Positions 16,609 through 27,634 are shown, counted from the first letter of the stretch. The stretch: DNA of 64,000 nt from Secundilactobacillus malefermentans DSM 5705 = KCTC 3548 (GCF_001436395.1 NZ_AZGJ01000002.1:1-64000), one strand, 5' to 3'. Program-made: numbers and translations. Notes: generated by a model from the letters alone, not told the origin.

Positions 16609-18528
16609 TTTCTCAGTTTTTGTCATTGATCTAGCAACTAAACCAGCCAAATATTTGTTACCCGTCGGATTAGGGTGAACGTGGTCATCATAGAACCATT
16701 TACTTTGATTTTTACTAATTGAATGCCAATCAATAATCTTCAAATTATCATAGTGTGCAGGCGCTTCCTGCAGTTTTTGATTAACTTCACGTTCCCAATT
16801 TCGCGTTGGCACATGCGTATTAATCCAATAGACATGCCGTTTAGGACCAATTGCCTTCATAACGTCATCCAGTTGATCATCAGACATTGGGCTGTTCGTA
16901 CCTAGATTAATCAGAACCGTATCATTTAACTGACCTTTCGCAGCCAGCCCCTTAATAACATCGGGAGCATCCCAAATTTGACGTCCAACTTTTGCAGAAA
17001 TAATCATTTGTGGAAAAATCCGTTGCAAATCTGCTGAATTATCCGCCAAAATTGAATCACCCACTGCTGTCACTTTCATAACTTTAGCCTTGTCCAATTC
17101 AGTTTTAGATAGTTGATAATCCGTTGCAATTGCTTTTTCCTCACCAGTTAGACTGGCAGTTTTTTTAGATTCCAGCTTTTCAGTTGCTTGTGAGGAGCTT
17201 TTAGATTCGGCTTGTTTTTTCTTGATTGCTTTATTGCGTGCATTGGCAGCTTTTGTGTTGGTAGCAATTTTCTTTTGAAGTGCCAAATCGCCTTGATTTG
17301 CTCGACTTGGCTTCGTCACAGCACCCGTCATGGCAACAATTAGGATTAAGATAGCGGGAACCAACCATAGACGTTTCCATCCATACGGAGACTGCTTCTT
17401 AACAAACCTTCGAATCGAAGTACCTATATGACGATAGTGATACTTTCGAAGTGGCCCTTCTAGATATCGATATGAAAGATCACTTGCTACTAAAATTAAA
17501 ATAACTTCGATAGCCGCGTGAAAAAGTGGATGAGCTGCAATATTAGTCATTTTGGCTTCGTAAAAAATCATAATTGGAAATTGATACAAATAAATACCAT
17601 AGCTCCGCTTTCCTACCCAACTGAAAACGGGATTGGAAAATAATCGATTCATATCCGCACCCGGATGGGCGATTGTGGCAACTAAAATCGTTGAGAAAAT
17701 AGTGAAAAGGAACATCCCACCAACATAGGTGAATCGGCTTTGACCTGACATTAAGAAAAACATCGCAATAATAATGATTAGACTAGCCACGCCCACACCG
17801 TTTAATGTAAATCGCAACCTTTGCGAGATGACTGGTTTTAACTTAGTAGCCGGCCAAACAAACGCAAGCGCAACACCAAACAGAACAGCAAATAATCTAG
17901 TATCAGTCCCGTAATAAACCCGATTGGATGATGCACCGCCGATTGTTAAAGCTGCCATCAAAATTCCGGACAAAATTGCTAATGAAAGTAAAATTTGAAA
18001 AATCTGCTTTCGTTGCTTAACGAGTGCAAGCAGTCCAATTAAGAGCAGTGGCCAAATAAAGTAGAATTGGCCTTCAATCGAAAGTGACCATAAATGAGTA
18101 AACGGAGACTCACCATTAAATCTATCAAAATAGGACTGTCCGTGACCAATTTCCCACCAATTATAAATGTACAGGAAATTAGTCCAAATGATATCTTTTA
18201 ACCCGGTCAGAAGACTTCGCTGAAACAGCGTAATATACGCGGCAGTTGCTAAAACCATTGCAACCAGTGCCGGATACAACCGCTTTAATCGCCGTTCATA
18301 AAAACCCACTAAATCAATTCGTCGGTTTTGTTCATATTCTTGTAAAAGTAAATCCGTAATCAAGTATCCAGATACCACAAAGAAAATGGGTACTCCTAGA
18401 TATCCCCCTTGAAGTCGGTACGGTAGCAAATGATAGACAATGACACCAATTACCGCCAGCGTCCTAATACCATCAAAGCCAGTGATGTAACGACTATTTT
18501 TAAGTCGTCGCTCATTTGTCTTTTCCAT
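16606..18528 (-). CDS. Acyltransferase-3/SGNH fusion, peptidoglycan O-acetyltransferase-like (OatA type)
   Basis: This 640-residue membrane protein has an N-terminal acyltransferase-3 domain (about residues 15-390) of roughly 10-11 membrane segments. It begins with the family's ITGFDGIRTLAVIGVIVYHL and RRLKRLYPALV motifs. A transmembrane segment near residue 400 and a charged linker follow. The extracellular SGNH domain shows VTAVGDSILA (catalytic Ser), LINLGTNS and DWHSISKNQSKWFYDDHVHP (Asp/His pair). Such enzymes move acetyl groups onto N-acetylmuramic acid outside the cell, giving lysozyme resistance. Another glycopolymer is a possible target. It starts at ATG with AAGGGGA, 44 bases downstream of obgE. 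Confidence 0.88.
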   Translation of the reverse strand: MEKTNERRLKNSRYITGFDGIRTLAVIGVIVYHLLPYRLQGGYLGVPIFFVVSGYLITDLLLQEYEQNRRIDLVGFYERRLKRLYPALVAMVLATAAYITLFQRSLLTGLKDIIWTNFLYIYNWWEIGHGQSYFDRFNGESPFTHLWSLSIEGQFYFIWPLLLIGLLALVKQRKQIFQILLSLAILSGILMAALTIGGASSNRVYYGTDTRLFAVLFGVALAFVWPATKLKPVISQRLRFTLNGVGVASLIIIIAMFFLMSGQSRFTYVGGMFLFTIFSTILVATIAHPGADMNRLFSNPVFSWVGKRSYGIYLYQFPIMIFYEAKMTNIAAHPLFHAAIEVILILVASDLSYRYLEGPLRKYHYRHIGTSIRRFVKKQSPYGWKRLWLVPAILILIVAMTGAVTKPSRANQGDLALQKKIATNTKAANARNKAIKKKQAESKSSSQATEKLESKKTASLTGEEKAIATDYQLSKTELDKAKVMKVTAVGDSILADNSADLQRIFPQMIISAKVGRQIWDAPDVIKGLAAKGQLNDTVLINLGTNSPMSDDQLDDVMKAIGPKRHVYWINTHVPTRNWEREVNQKLQEAPAHYDNLKIIDWHSISKNQSKWFYDDHVHPNPTGNKYLAGLVARSMTKTEK

Positions 18529-18572
18529 TAAAACTTCCCCTTTTTATCGGCCCCTATTTGCCAATGACAACT

Positions 18573-19871
18573 CTATTCCACGTACTCAAAAGTGAAATCT
18601 TCAATTTGAACAAGATCACCATTTTTTGCACCCATTTCTTGCAGTTCATCATCGATACCCATTCCACGCATCTGCCTTGAGAATCTAGTTAAACTAGCCT
18701 CATGGTTTAAATCTGTCATTTGGAATAATTTCTCAATTCGCTGACCAGTTAATACCCAGGTTCCATCTTCATCTTGATTAATTTCAAAATCTGGAACGTT
18801 CTCAGGAATAACATCTTCTTCTGTCTCCAAATCATCAAGACCCTTAACTGGGAATTGAGGCGTCTTATCCAATAACTCAACAGTTTGAATAATTAATTGC
18901 TTCAGTCCGCTATGAGTCACAGCCGATATGGCAAAGATTTGCGGTTGATTTGGTAATGTTGTATCTTCCGCAAGCTGCTTTTTGAACTCTTCTAAATTTT
19001 CCGCAGCCTCTGGAATATCCATCTTTGTCGCCACAATAATTTGTGGTCTATCAAGAAGGCCTTCATCATACTTCCTTAACTCATCGTTAATTTTGTGAAA
19101 GTCATCAAATGGATCGCGATCTTCTGCCCCACTCATGTCAATTAAATGAAGCAACACACGAGTTCGTTCAATATGACGCAAGAATTGAATTCCTAGGCCA
19201 ACACCATCTGCAGCCCCTTCAATCAGACCGGGCAAATCTGCAACAGCAAAATCACGGCCATCATCAAGCTTTACCATCCCTAAGTTAGGGACTAATGTCG
19301 TAAAGTGATATTCTCCGATCTTAGGCCTTGCACTTGTAATAACTGACAGTAACGTCGACTTTCCAACCGATGGGAATCCAATCAACCCAACATCGGCCAA
19401 CATTTTAAGTTCAAGTTTAACTCGACGTTCTACTCCTGGTTCACCATTTTCTGCAAACTCAGGTGCCGGATTCTTTGGTGAGGCAAATCGAATATTACCT
19501 CTTCCACCGCGACCACCTGCGGCCACAATAATCTGATCATTAGAATCTACCAAGTCACCGATAACAGCGTTGGTTTCTTCATCGATTACAGTTGTTCCTT
19601 GAGGGACACGAATAATCCGATCATCGGCTCCTGCGCCTGTCATCCCTTTTATACCACCATTGGTTCCACTATTAGCTTTAAATTTTTGATTATATCTAAA
19701 GTCCATCAGGGTTCTTAGCCCCTCGTCTGCTCTAAAGACAACGTTGCCGCCACGGCCGCCATCGCCACCGGCTGGGCCACCATTTGGAACGTACTTTTCT
19801 CGTCTAAAGGCAACCATTCCGTTGCCGCCATTACCAGCTTTTACGTTTATTGTTACTTGATCTACAAACAT
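18573..19871 (-). CDS. obgE: Ribosome-associated GTPase ObgE
   Basis: This 432-residue GTPase acts in 50S subunit assembly and stress signalling. The glycine-rich Obg fold (residues 1-158, with [20 protein letters not shown]) precedes the G domain, with P-loop [11 protein letters not shown] near residue 165, DLPGLIEGA and the ATKMD specificity motif. A C-terminal OCT domain (about residues 350-432) is present, as usual in Firmicutes. It starts at ATG after AGGAA. It lies upstream of the acyltransferase gene and downstream of uvrC. Confidence 0.98.
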   Translation of the reverse strand: MFVDQVTINVKAGNGGNGMVAFRREKYVPNGGPAGGDGGRGGNVVFRADEGLRTLMDFRYNQKFKANSGTNGGIKGMTGAGADDRIIRVPQGTTVIDEETNAVIGDLVDSNDQIIVAAGGRGGRGNIRFASPKNPAPEFAENGEPGVERRVKLELKMLADVGLIGFPSVGKSTLLSVITSARPKIGEYHFTTLVPNLGMVKLDDGRDFAVADLPGLIEGAADGVGLGIQFLRHIERTRVLLHLIDMSGAEDRDPFDDFHKINDELRKYDEGLLDRPQIIVATKMDIPEAAENLEEFKKQLAEDTTLPNQPQIFAISAVTHSGLKQLIIQTVELLDKTPQFPVKGLDDLETEEDVIPENVPDFEINQDEDGTWVLTGQRIEKLFQMTDLNHEASLTRFSRQMRGMGIDDELQEMGAKNGDLVQIEDFTFEYVE

Positions 19872-19963
19872 TTATATTCCTCATTCTCTATCTGACGTTT
19901 TTCCTTTTTCCGAAGTTGTTATCCCCAAGATTATAACATGTTCTCCAACTGCTTCATAGTTGG

Positions 19964-21754
19964 TTATTGGCTGGTTTCATTCTGCTTTAGCGTTACTTTG
20001 ATGGTGTCGACAACTGTGGTTGAAATACCAAGTTCTTTTAATTCATCAGGAGCGGCTTCAGCAATTTTTTTGATTGATCCAAATTTTCTAAGCAATTTAT
20101 TTCTCGTTTTTGGGCCAACTCCTGGAATATCATCCAGTCTAGAGCTCAAAGAATGCTTTGAATGAACTTGCCGATGAAATGTTATTGCAAATCGATGAAC
20201 CTCATCCTGAATTCTTTGAAGCAAATAGAACCCTTGAGATTTTGGATCCAAATGAAGCGGCGTATCACCTTCACTTGCAAGTAAATCTGCTGTTTTATGT
20301 TTATCATTTTTAACCATTGCAGCAACTGGGATATCTAAGCCCAGTTCATTTTCCATCACATCTTTTGCCGCATTAAGTTGAATATCGCCACCATCCATCA
20401 AAACGAGGTCTGGCATCTTAGCGTGCTCCTTCAGTAAACGTGTGTAACGCCGTCGAATGACTTCACGTGTACTGGCAGCTTCATCGGCGTGATCCACCGT
20501 TCGCAATTTATATTTACGATACAAGCTTTTATTAGGTTGTCCATCAATAAAGACGACCATCGCGGATACTAAATCAGCACCTTGAATATGAGAATGATCA
20601 AACGCCTCAATTTTATGGCCAGGCGCAATTCCTAGTGCCTTAGTAATCTCTTCCATTGCGCCAACCGTTTTCTGCTCATCAAGTTCCAGTAAACGAAACT
20701 TCTCTTCTAGCACGAGTCTGGAGTTCTTACCGGCCATTTCTAGCAATGATCGCTTTTCTCCCCTGACTGGAGTTCTAACTGGTAACTGTAAAATATCACT
20801 TAGAATTTCGTGGGGAATTTCTTTTGGAACCAGTATCTCTCGTGGTAACACATTATTTTTCCGATTATAAAATTGAAGGATAAAAGTGGTCATTTCCTCA
20901 ATAGCATCGTTAACAACTGGGAATAGCCGTTTTTCACGTTTCATTAGGCGCGACTGGCGAATAAAGAATACCTGAATTGAAAGCCACCCTTTATCAAAGT
21001 AGAAGTTAAAAATATCTCTCGGTGTTCGGTCATTTGAAATAATTTTTTGCTTTTCAACAGTGACTTCGATGTAGTGAATCTGATCGCGCAATTCTGCTGC
21101 TCGTTCAAATTCCATGCTTTGCGCTGCTTTATCCATTCTTATTTTCAAATCTTTCTTTACATCTGCGACATTACCATTTAAGAAAGATTTTATTTTCTTT
21201 ATTTGCTCTTCATATTCCTCAACTGGGACCTCTTTAAAGCAAGCCCCCAGACATTGTCCCATGTGATAGTAAAGACAAGGACGATGCTGGTAACCATTAC
21301 AACGTCGCAACGGATAAACTTTTTCAAGGAAGTGTAACGTTTCTTCAGCTGCATAAACATTTGGATAAGGTCCAAAGTAAAACCCACCATCTTTACGAAC
21401 GCTACTAACAATCTTCAATTGAGGATCACGTTCATTCGTAATTTTAATATATGGGTATCCAGTTCCCTGTTTGAGTTTAATATTGTAATGTGGTTGATGT
21501 TTTTGAATTAATGTAATTTCAAGAAGAAAGGCTTCTTTATCAGTGGAGGTAATAATCGTTTCAAAATCAGCTATTTCAGACACCAAATGGGCTGTTTTCC
21601 CATCATGATGACTTTTAAAATAGGACCGCACCCGATTCTTTAAATTTTTTGCCTTCCCAACGTAAATAATTTTGCCATTTATGTTCTTCATCAAATAACA
21701 ACCAGGAAGTCCAGGAAGTAGTGCTAGCTTATGTTCAATATGCTCTGAAGCCAT
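19964..21754 (-). CDS. uvrC: Excinuclease ABC subunit C
   Basis: This nuclease of nucleotide excision repair (596 residues) incises on both sides of the lesion marked by UvrAB. The GIY-YIG domain is at the N-terminus (GCYLMKNINGKIIYVGKAKN), followed by a Cys cluster, a UVR motif near residue 200 (AAQSMEFERAAELRDQI), the RNase H-like endonuclease domain (FDHSHIQGADLVSAMVVF; LVLMDGGDIQL) and tandem C-terminal helix-hairpin-helix motifs (DDIPGVGPKTRNKLLRKFGS). I use ATG 21754, 6 bases after GGGGGG; an adjacent TTG one codon earlier is possible. Confidence 0.97.
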   Translation of the reverse strand: MASEHIEHKLALLPGLPGCYLMKNINGKIIYVGKAKNLKNRVRSYFKSHHDGKTAHLVSEIADFETIITSTDKEAFLLEITLIQKHQPHYNIKLKQGTGYPYIKITNERDPQLKIVSSVRKDGGFYFGPYPNVYAAEETLHFLEKVYPLRRCNGYQHRPCLYYHMGQCLGACFKEVPVEEYEEQIKKIKSFLNGNVADVKKDLKIRMDKAAQSMEFERAAELRDQIHYIEVTVEKQKIISNDRTPRDIFNFYFDKGWLSIQVFFIRQSRLMKREKRLFPVVNDAIEEMTTFILQFYNRKNNVLPREILVPKEIPHEILSDILQLPVRTPVRGEKRSLLEMAGKNSRLVLEEKFRLLELDEQKTVGAMEEITKALGIAPGHKIEAFDHSHIQGADLVSAMVVFIDGQPNKSLYRKYKLRTVDHADEAASTREVIRRRYTRLLKEHAKMPDLVLMDGGDIQLNAAKDVMENELGLDIPVAAMVKNDKHKTADLLASEGDTPLHLDPKSQGFYLLQRIQDEVHRFAITFHRQVHSKHSLSSRLDDIPGVGPKTRNKLLRKFGSIKKIAEAAPDELKELGISTTVVDTIKVTLKQNETSQ

Positions 21755-21841
21755 CAAAATCCCCCCTATAGTCTTTAAATTCAGCTATTTGATTATAACC
21801 CGAATAAACGTTTGGTTCAATTATCACATCTTGAATCAAAA

Positions 21842-21868
21842 AGGAATCGGAATAATATTATTCCGACC
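21842..21868 (-). terminator. Terminator of the amino acid transporter operon
   Basis: On the minus strand GGTCGGAATAATATTATTCCGA folds into a near-perfect hairpin and a T-run follows. It is just downstream of the ATP-binding gene. Confidence 0.8.
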
Positions 21869-21881
21869 CTTTATGCCACTA

Positions 21882-22628
21882 CTAACTATTAATAATCTTA
21901 CTAATAAAATCTTTTGCTCGGTCAGTTTTAGGATGATCAAATACTTCAGTCGGCGTCCCTTGTTCTTGAATATAACCGTCCGCCATAAACCAAATTTCAT
22001 CTGCCACCTGCTTAGCAAATCCCATTTCATGGGTCACAACGACCATTGTCATTCCTTCTTCGGCCAGCTCTTTCATCACTGCAAGTACTTCTCCAACCAT
22101 CTCTGGGTCCAAAGCGCTAGTGGGCTCATCAAAAAGCATTACTTGTGGATTCATTGCCAGTGCCCGGGCAATTGCTACCCGCTGTTGCTGACCTCCAGAG
22201 AGACTATCAGGATATGCATTTGCTTTTTCTTCTAGGCCAACCCGTTTGAGTAATGAACGGGCCTCTTTTTCAGCGTCTTGGCTGCTCATTTTTTTAACCT
22301 TAATTGGGGCGAGTACTAAATTCTGAATGACCGTCATGTTCGGAAATAAATTAAAATTTTGAAAAACCATTCCCATTTTTTCACGCACCGTACTTAGTTC
22401 TTTTTCAGATAGCGTCGTTATTTCGGTCCCATTAAACTTAATCTGGCCCTTTGTTGGCGACTCTAACTTATTCAGGCAACGAAGGAACGTACTTTTCCCT
22501 GCCCCAGAAGGACCAATCACACAGATAACTTGTCCATCATGAACTTCCTCGGAAATATTCTTTAAAACGTCATTTTTCCCATACTTTTTCGCTAAATCTT
22601 TTACTTCAATTACCGCATTATGAGTCAT
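21882..22628 (-). CDS. glnQ: Polar amino acid ABC transporter, ATP-binding subunit (GlnQ type)
   Basis: This 248-residue ATPase powers the adjacent binding protein-permease. It has Walker [10 protein letters not shown], the Q-loop [18 protein letters not shown], signature [15 protein letters not shown] and Walker [15 protein letters not shown], the pattern of the polar amino acid (GlnQ/HisP) family. I place the start at ATG 22628 after GGGAGGA; this overlaps the 3' end of the upstream gene by 11 bases and supports translational coupling. Glutamine or glutamate/aspartate is the most likely substrate, inferred from the family and not shown. Confidence 0.93.
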   Translation of the reverse strand: MTHNAVIEVKDLAKKYGKNDVLKNISEEVHDGQVICVIGPSGAGKSTFLRCLNKLESPTKGQIKFNGTEITTLSEKELSTVREKMGMVFQNFNLFPNMTVIQNLVLAPIKVKKMSSQDAEKEARSLLKRVGLEEKANAYPDSLSGGQQQRVAIARALAMNPQVMLFDEPTSALDPEMVGEVLAVMKELAEEGMTMVVVTHEMGFAKQVADEIWFMADGYIQEQGTPTEVFDHPKTDRAKDFISKIINS

Positions 22629-24090
22629 GTTGCATCCTCCCTTCAAAATGATTCAAAATTCTGGTTAGTCCGAACGTTAAAATAAAGTACAGAACCATCG
22701 CTACAAACACTGGCATAACACCACGATAAGTGTCTGCACGCACGATATTTAGCTGATAAATTAAATCAGTAACCCCAATAATCGACACAATCGAGCTTTC
22801 CTTGATAAGCGAAATAAATTCGTTCCCCAACGCTGGCCAAATATTTTTAAGTGCCTGAGGTAAAATAACGGAACGCATGATATCCGTCTTCGACAATCCC
22901 AGACTTTTTGCTGCCTCGTCTTGCCCCTTAGAAACTGAGTCAATTCCACCTCTAATAATTTCAGCTATATACGCTCCACTGTTTAGGGAAACTGCTATTA
23001 TTCCTGAAACGAGTGCAGGTAAATTGATGATAACCCCAACACCAAAGTAGACGAACAAGACTTGAACCATAAGTGGTGTCCCACGAACAAATTCAATATA
23101 CCCCACTGCAATTCCCTTCAATAGTTTATTGTTGGCAAGTCGCATTAAGGCTAAAATAACTCCCAATAAAACACCAATGATTCCTGAAACAGCTGCTATG
23201 ATTAGGGTATATTCAACCCCCTCTGCGAAATACTTCCAGTAATGGCCCATTGAGGTGTTCGCAGTATTAACTTTCAAATATTTTCCAGCTTGATTCAAAT
23301 AAACCTTATTAATTAGATCATCTTTCTTTATTTCGCGAATACTTTTGTTTGCGGCCGCAACTAGACTATCAGAACCTTTTCTAAACGCAATGGCGGAACC
23401 CGTACTATTTTTATCTAACTTATAGGAAGAGTGAATCGCAATAACGCTGGAATCGTTCTTGGCGTATGCCTCTGCCGTTGGCTTTTCCATCCCTACTGCT
23501 TCCAATTTATGCGTTTTAAGTGCTAATACCAAATCTGTTCCTTTATCCATTCCCTTAATCGTAACTCCAGGGATATATTTTTTTGCCAAATTATATTGTA
23601 GTGTCCCCGTTTGAGCCCCAATTTTTTGGTTTGCTAACGATTTTTGATTTGGATATTTGCTTGCATCCGCTTTATTAATAAGGAAGTCTTGCCCACCCAT
23701 ATAATAAATGTCTGAGAAATCAACGCTTTGTCGACGAGATGGGGTTGGATTCATTCCTCCCAAAACCATATCCGCTTTACCGGTTTCAAGGGCAACCAGC
23801 AACGAATCAAACGTCATACTCTTAATCACTAGTTTGACGTGGATGTCTTTCGCTATTTTCTTTGCGATTGAGACATCCATCCCTACTATTTTGCTCTTAC
23901 CTTTTTGATTAACCTGAAACTCATATGGCGGATAATCAGGGCTCGTCGCTAATACCAAAGTTCCCTTTTTTTGTACTGCTGCAAGTGAATTATCCGTCGC
24001 AGCATGAACGCTACTTGGCGCCATAGACATTGCAGTAATTCCCACTATGACCATTGCCATCATTATTAATAACTGTTTTAGTTCCTTCAT
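22618..24090 (-). CDS. glnP: Fused substrate-binding protein and permease of a polar amino acid ABC transporter (GlnP type)
   Basis: This 490-residue fusion has a signal-like N-terminal helix (residues 1-30). One periplasmic-type binding domain follows (about 40-270, with [16 protein letters not shown] and [20 protein letters not shown]). The rest is a HisM/GlnP-type permease domain (about 285-485, with [11 protein letters not shown] and the EAA loop [23 protein letters not shown]). Binding-domain fusion to the permease is typical of lactic acid bacteria. It is followed at once by the ATPase gene, so two proteins make the complete importer. Lactococcal GlnP has two binding domains; this one has one. 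Confidence 0.93.
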   Translation of the reverse strand: MKELKQLLIMMAMVIVGITAMSMAPSSVHAATDNSLAAVQKKGTLVLATSPDYPPYEFQVNQKGKSKIVGMDVSIAKKIAKDIHVKLVIKSMTFDSLLVALETGKADMVLGGMNPTPSRRQSVDFSDIYYMGGQDFLINKADASKYPNQKSLANQKIGAQTGTLQYNLAKKYIPGVTIKGMDKGTDLVLALKTHKLEAVGMEKPTAEAYAKNDSSVIAIHSSYKLDKNSTGSAIAFRKGSDSLVAAANKSIREIKKDDLINKVYLNQAGKYLKVNTANTSMGHYWKYFAEGVEYTLIIAAVSGIIGVLLGVILALMRLANNKLLKGIAVGYIEFVRGTPLMVQVLFVYFGVGVIINLPALVSGIIAVSLNSGAYIAEIIRGGIDSVSKGQDEAAKSLGLSKTDIMRSVILPQALKNIWPALGNEFISLIKESSIVSIIGVTDLIYQLNIVRADTYRGVMPVFVAMVLYFILTFGLTRILNHFEGRMQHDS

Positions 24091-24173
24091 TATTCTATTC
24101 CTCTTTATTTTTCAATTTTCCTGATAGCAATATTTCAATGTTTTATAAGATTCTGACTCAGATGGCAAACCAT

Positions 24174-24202
24174 ATGACAAACAACATTTTTTCTGCTATG
24201 AT
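24174..24202 (+). promoter_or_regulatory. Promoter of the 56-residue protein gene
   Basis: ATGACA (24174-24179), a 17-base spacer and extended -10 TGCTATGAT (TATGAT 24197-24202) form a good promoter, 26 bases before the start codon. Confidence 0.65.
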
Positions 24203-24227
24203 AGCGTCAAAGTAAGGAGATGGAGAA

Positions 24228-24398
24228 ATGGCTATTAAAGTTAAACGTCAAGATGACTTAGACGCTATGTTTGGAAAATTTGCTCGAATGGATCCAAAAG
24301 ACGCTAAACGTGATAAATTTCTAAAGCACGATGAAGCACATAAGGACCTCAAAAAGGCTAAGCCATTACTTGATCGGGACGATCATTTTCATAAATAA
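24228..24398 (+). CDS. Small charged protein of unknown function (56 residues)
   Basis: This short gene runs from ATG 24228 to TAA 24396-24398. The protein is soluble, without Cys or a membrane segment, and very rich in Lys and Asp, starting MAIKVKRQDDLDAMFGKFAR and ending DRDDHFHK. A central helix-like region (KDAKRDKFLKHDEAHKDLKKA) follows. A good promoter, AAGGAG and GGAGA SD sequences just upstream and a terminator downstream all support it. I know no family for it. It is probably a small conserved lactobacillar protein, an inference from how well the signals fit. Confidence 0.75.
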   Translation: MAIKVKRQDDLDAMFGKFARMDPKDAKRDKFLKHDEAHKDLKKAKPLLDRDDHFHK

Positions 24399-24426
24399 TT
24401 AGTTAATTTTCGAAAAATGGTTAAAT

Positions 24427-24475
24427 AAAATAAGGACTAGGATAAGCTCAGTGCTTGCCTTAGCCCTTATTTTTT
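24427..24475. terminator. Terminator shared by the 56-residue protein gene and argH
   Basis: AAATAAGGACTAGGATAAG pairs with the complementary CTTGCCTTAGCCCTTATTTT, with T-runs on both strands. Confidence 0.8.
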
Positions 24476-25853
24476 ATTGATTTAATTCTACTTTCGCTAA
24501 TTCAATTTGTTTCTTAACCTGATCAAATCCAGTTCCACCTTCAGAATGACGGCGTTCTACCGCAATGGTTGGTTTCAAAACTTCATACACTTGCTGGTCA
24601 ATTTTTGGATTTATTTTTTTATAATCCGTCAATGAAATGTCTTGTAAGTTTTGATGGTTTTGAATTCCCTTAAGGACTAATTCACCAACAATTTTGTGCG
24701 CTTCCCTAAATGGAATCCCCTTTGTTGCCAAATAATCAGCTAACTCCGTCGCGTTAGAGAAGTCATTTTCAACTGCCGCATGCATCTTGTCCTTATTTAC
24801 CTTTAACGATTTCAACATTCCGTTCAGGACTTTTAAGGATGGTAGAATCGTCTTGATTGTGTCAAAAGTTCCCTCTTTATCTTCCTGAAGATCCTTGTTA
24901 TAAGCAAGTGGCAAAGATTTCATTGTCGCAAGGAGACCCATCAAGTGGCCATATACTCGACCACTCTTACCACGAATAAGCTCTGCCATATCTGGATTCT
25001 TCTTTTGAGGCATGATTGAACTTCCGGTTGTGAAAGCGTCACTGAGCTCAATGTAGTTAAATTCATAGCTCACCCACATACTAAGCTCCTCACAGAATCG
25101 TGATAAATGCATCATTAAGATTGAAGCATTACTTAAGAATTCTAAGGCAAAATCTCTATCTGATACTGCATCTAGGGAATTTGCATATACTTTACTAAAT
25201 CCCAATTCTCTGGCAACAAACTGACGATCAATCGGAAAAGTTGTGCCTGCCAGCGCTGCAGCACCTAATGGCAACATGTCTGTATGTTCTTCATTAAAAG
25301 TAAATCGCTCTTTATCTCGCTTTAGCATTTGATAATATGCCATTAAATAATGGCCATAAGAAATTGGTTGGGCATGTTGCAAGTGGGTATAACCCGGCAT
25401 AATAGTCTCAACATTTTCTTCAGCTAGCTTAACTAACGTACTCTGAACCATGCCAATTTCATCGATAATTTTTGGTAATCGGTTCTTTAAATACAAATGA
25501 AAATCCGTCGCAACCTGATCGTTGCGAGAGCGGGCTGTGTGAATTTTGCCTGCAACCGGACCAATTCTGTCCGTTAAAATCGATTCAATGTTCATGTGGA
25601 CATCTTCGTTAACAGTTGAGAATTCAATCTTACCGGCATGTAAATCGCTTTGGATGCCTTCAAGACCTACAATAATTTGCTGAACATCTGAATCAGGCAA
25701 AATTCCTGTTTTACCAAGCATTTTAACGTGAGCCAGTGACCCTTCAACATCTTCATCCGCCATTAATTGATCGAAATTAATTGAAGCACCAAAATCGTTT
25801 ACCCAACTGGCACTTTCTTCTTGAAAACGACCACCCCATAATTTAGTGCTCAT
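24474..25853 (-). CDS. argH: Argininosuccinate lyase
   Basis: This 459-residue cytoplasmic enzyme splits argininosuccinate into arginine and fumarate, the last step of arginine synthesis. The fumarase/aspartase-superfamily signature [12 protein letters not shown] (catalytic Ser loop) is near residue 282, and the family's [25 protein letters not shown] and TLLQHAQP-like region (YTHLQHAQP) are present. It starts at ATG overlapping the last 11 bases of argG, so the two genes are translationally coupled. Confidence 0.97.
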   Translation of the reverse strand: MSTKLWGGRFQEESASWVNDFGASINFDQLMADEDVEGSLAHVKMLGKTGILPDSDVQQIIVGLEGIQSDLHAGKIEFSTVNEDVHMNIESILTDRIGPVAGKIHTARSRNDQVATDFHLYLKNRLPKIIDEIGMVQSTLVKLAEENVETIMPGYTHLQHAQPISYGHYLMAYYQMLKRDKERFTFNEEHTDMLPLGAAALAGTTFPIDRQFVARELGFSKVYANSLDAVSDRDFALEFLSNASILMMHLSRFCEELSMWVSYEFNYIELSDAFTTGSSIMPQKKNPDMAELIRGKSGRVYGHLMGLLATMKSLPLAYNKDLQEDKEGTFDTIKTILPSLKVLNGMLKSLKVNKDKMHAAVENDFSNATELADYLATKGIPFREAHKIVGELVLKGIQNHQNLQDISLTDYKKINPKIDQQVYEVLKPTIAVERRHSEGGTGFDQVKKQIELAKVELNQ

Positions 25854-27141
25854 ACTTTACCTTCTCGTCCTTTTCTTGACCGGAAACTAAAACTTTTTCT
25901 GCTGTTTTTTCATGTGCAATTTGGTTTAGGAATGCTTTTTGTTTATTTTTAATGTTTACTTGTGAATAAACTTGAGTTGGTAATCCCCAAAGCTTTACGA
26001 AGCCTTTAGCTGCCTCTTGATCAAATGAATCAGCTGAGGTATAAGTGGCAAGATTTTTATCATAAAGTGAGTTGTCAGATTTACGTCCCAAGACGGTCAC
26101 GTTTCCCTTAAATAATTGTAACTTAATTGTCCCATTGACCGATTCTTGGCTTTGTTTTAAGAAGGCCAATAAGCTGTCCATTAGTGGTGAAAACCATAAG
26201 GCATTATAGATAAGTTCAGTCAGTTGTTTTTCAATGACTGGCTTAAAATGAGCTAAATCCCGTTCAAATGTCATGTCTTCAAGTTCTTTATGGGCCTTAA
26301 TTAAAACCGTTGCAGCGGGAGCTTCGTAAATTTCACGAGATTTGATTCCTACTAATCGATTTTCAATATGATCGATTCGGCCAATTCCATGTTTGCCAGC
26401 AATTTTATTTAATTTTTGAATAATATCAGCTAATTTCATTTCTTGATGATCTAGGGTAACGGGAACGCCCTTTTTAAAATCAATTTCAACAACCTCAGGC
26501 TCATTTGGTGTCTCTTCTAAGGGATTAGTCATCGCATAAGCATCTTCTGGAGCTGTTGCCCATGGATCCTCAAGCACACCCGCTTCGTTTGCACGTCCCC
26601 AAATATTTGCATCAATTGAATACGGTGAGTCTAAGTCAATTGGAATCGGAATGTTATTATCTTTAGCGTACTTTATTTCCTCTTCACGTGACCAGTGCCA
26701 ATCTCTCACTGGTGATAATACTTCAAGACTAGGATCCAGTGCATGAATAGCAACTTCAAAACGAACCTGATCATTCCCTTTACCCGTGCAACCGTGTGCA
26801 ACCGCAATTGCATCGTGCTCATGAGCTACTTCGACCAATTTTTTACTAATTAAAGGACGAGATAAAGCCGAAATCAATGGATATGAGCCTTCGTAATAAG
26901 TATGACCTTGCAAAGCGACTAAGGCATAGTTTTCAGCGAATTCATCCAATGTGTCAATCGCATAAGCTTCAACTGCACCTACGTTTAGAGCCTTTTGTTT
27001 GATAAAGTCGAGATCTTTTCCTTCTCCAACGTCAATACAACAAGCAATAACGTCATAGCCTTTATCTTTAAGCCAGGCCACTGCGACTGAAGTATCTAGT
27101 CCACCAGAATATGCCAAAACAACCTTTTTATTCTCTTCCAT
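25843..27141 (-). CDS. argG: Argininosuccinate synthase
   Basis: This 432-residue enzyme joins citrulline and aspartate with ATP to make argininosuccinate. The N-terminal PP-loop [17 protein letters not shown] (near residue 8), the [14 protein letters not shown] motif (near residue 115) and the specificity region [13 protein letters not shown] identify it. The first gene of an argGH operon, it starts at ATG after a GAGGGAA SD. Two TATTCATA repeats upstream suggest ArgR control. No other arginine genes are nearby, so a complete pathway cannot be claimed from this window. Confidence 0.97.
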   Translation of the reverse strand: MEENKKVVLAYSGGLDTSVAVAWLKDKGYDVIACCIDVGEGKDLDFIKQKALNVGAVEAYAIDTLDEFAENYALVALQGHTYYEGSYPLISALSRPLISKKLVEVAHEHDAIAVAHGCTGKGNDQVRFEVAIHALDPSLEVLSPVRDWHWSREEEIKYAKDNNIPIPIDLDSPYSIDANIWGRANEAGVLEDPWATAPEDAYAMTNPLEETPNEPEVVEIDFKKGVPVTLDHQEMKLADIIQKLNKIAGKHGIGRIDHIENRLVGIKSREIYEAPAATVLIKAHKELEDMTFERDLAHFKPVIEKQLTELIYNALWFSPLMDSLLAFLKQSQESVNGTIKLQLFKGNVTVLGRKSDNSLYDKNLATYTSADSFDQEAAKGFVKLWGLPTQVYSQVNIKNKQKAFLNQIAHEKTAEKVLVSGQEKDEKVKYEH

Positions 27142-27244
27142 TTTGATTCCCTCATTCTCTAATTATTTTTTAATGAATTTGATAATAAAAAGAGAATATC
27201 ATTATTATACATACTATGCAAGCTTTATACATAAAAAACCGCAA

Positions 27245-27264
27245 TATTCATAGATATATTCATA
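27245..27264 (-). promoter_or_regulatory. Candidate ArgR operator half-sites upstream of argG
   Basis: Two copies of TATTCATA (27245-27252 and 27257-27264), reading TATGAATA on the argG strand and separated by 4 bases, resemble ARG-box half-sites. They lie about 104-123 bases upstream of the argG ATG. A perfect TATAAT (27204-27209, minus strand) lies between them and the gene. Confidence 0.4.
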
Positions 27265-27293
27265 AATTCGGAATATTTTGGTTAATTTAGCCC

Positions 27294-27330
27294 AAAAAAC
27301 AGCTATCCTCATCGAGGATAGCTGTTTTTA
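27294..27330. terminator. Terminator between argG and the ysxC-mazG pair
   Basis: An ideal 16-bp stem (AAAAACAGCTATCCTC with GAGGATAGCTGTTTTT) has a 3-base loop and terminates the ysxC-mazG transcript. Confidence 0.9.
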
Positions 27331-27334
27331 CTTC

Positions 27335-27634
27335 TTAGTTTTGTTGTTGAAATCCGTTTGGATAACGCTTATTTAAGCGTTCAATGTTATCTTTTGCGAC
27401 ATTATCAAATGGAATATCTGCCCATTCCGCAACTTGGGAAAGATACCACATCACGTCACCCATTTCCTTCGTCAACGCTTTTTTATCCAAGTTTTGACTA
27501 TAGAAGGTATATTGTCTAACTAGATCAACGACCTCGCCAACCTCACTTGATAAACCCAAAGCACAGTTAGTTAAAACTTGTTCATTTCCATAAAGCGTAC
27601 GATTAGCCGCCTTTTGATAATCATTAAATTCCAA
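27335..27634 (-). CDS. MazG-like nucleotide pyrophosphohydrolase
   Basis: This 99-residue protein has the all-alpha NTP-PPase (MazG/dUTPase) pattern. Two paired acidic motifs are present, [11 protein letters not shown] and [17 protein letters not shown], which would bind magnesium and the phosphate chain of a non-canonical nucleotide. A house-cleaning role is likely; the actual substrate cannot be read. I choose TTG 27634 because GGAGGT lies 8 bases upstream. The longer frame back to 27736 is the ysxC reading region and has no SD. The first bases overlap the ysxC stop, so the genes are coupled. Confidence 0.85.
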   Translation of the reverse strand: MEFNDYQKAANRTLYGNEQVLTNCALGLSSEVGEVVDLVRQYTFYSQNLDKKALTKEMGDVMWYLSQVAEWADIPFDNVAKDNIERLNKRYPNGFQQQN

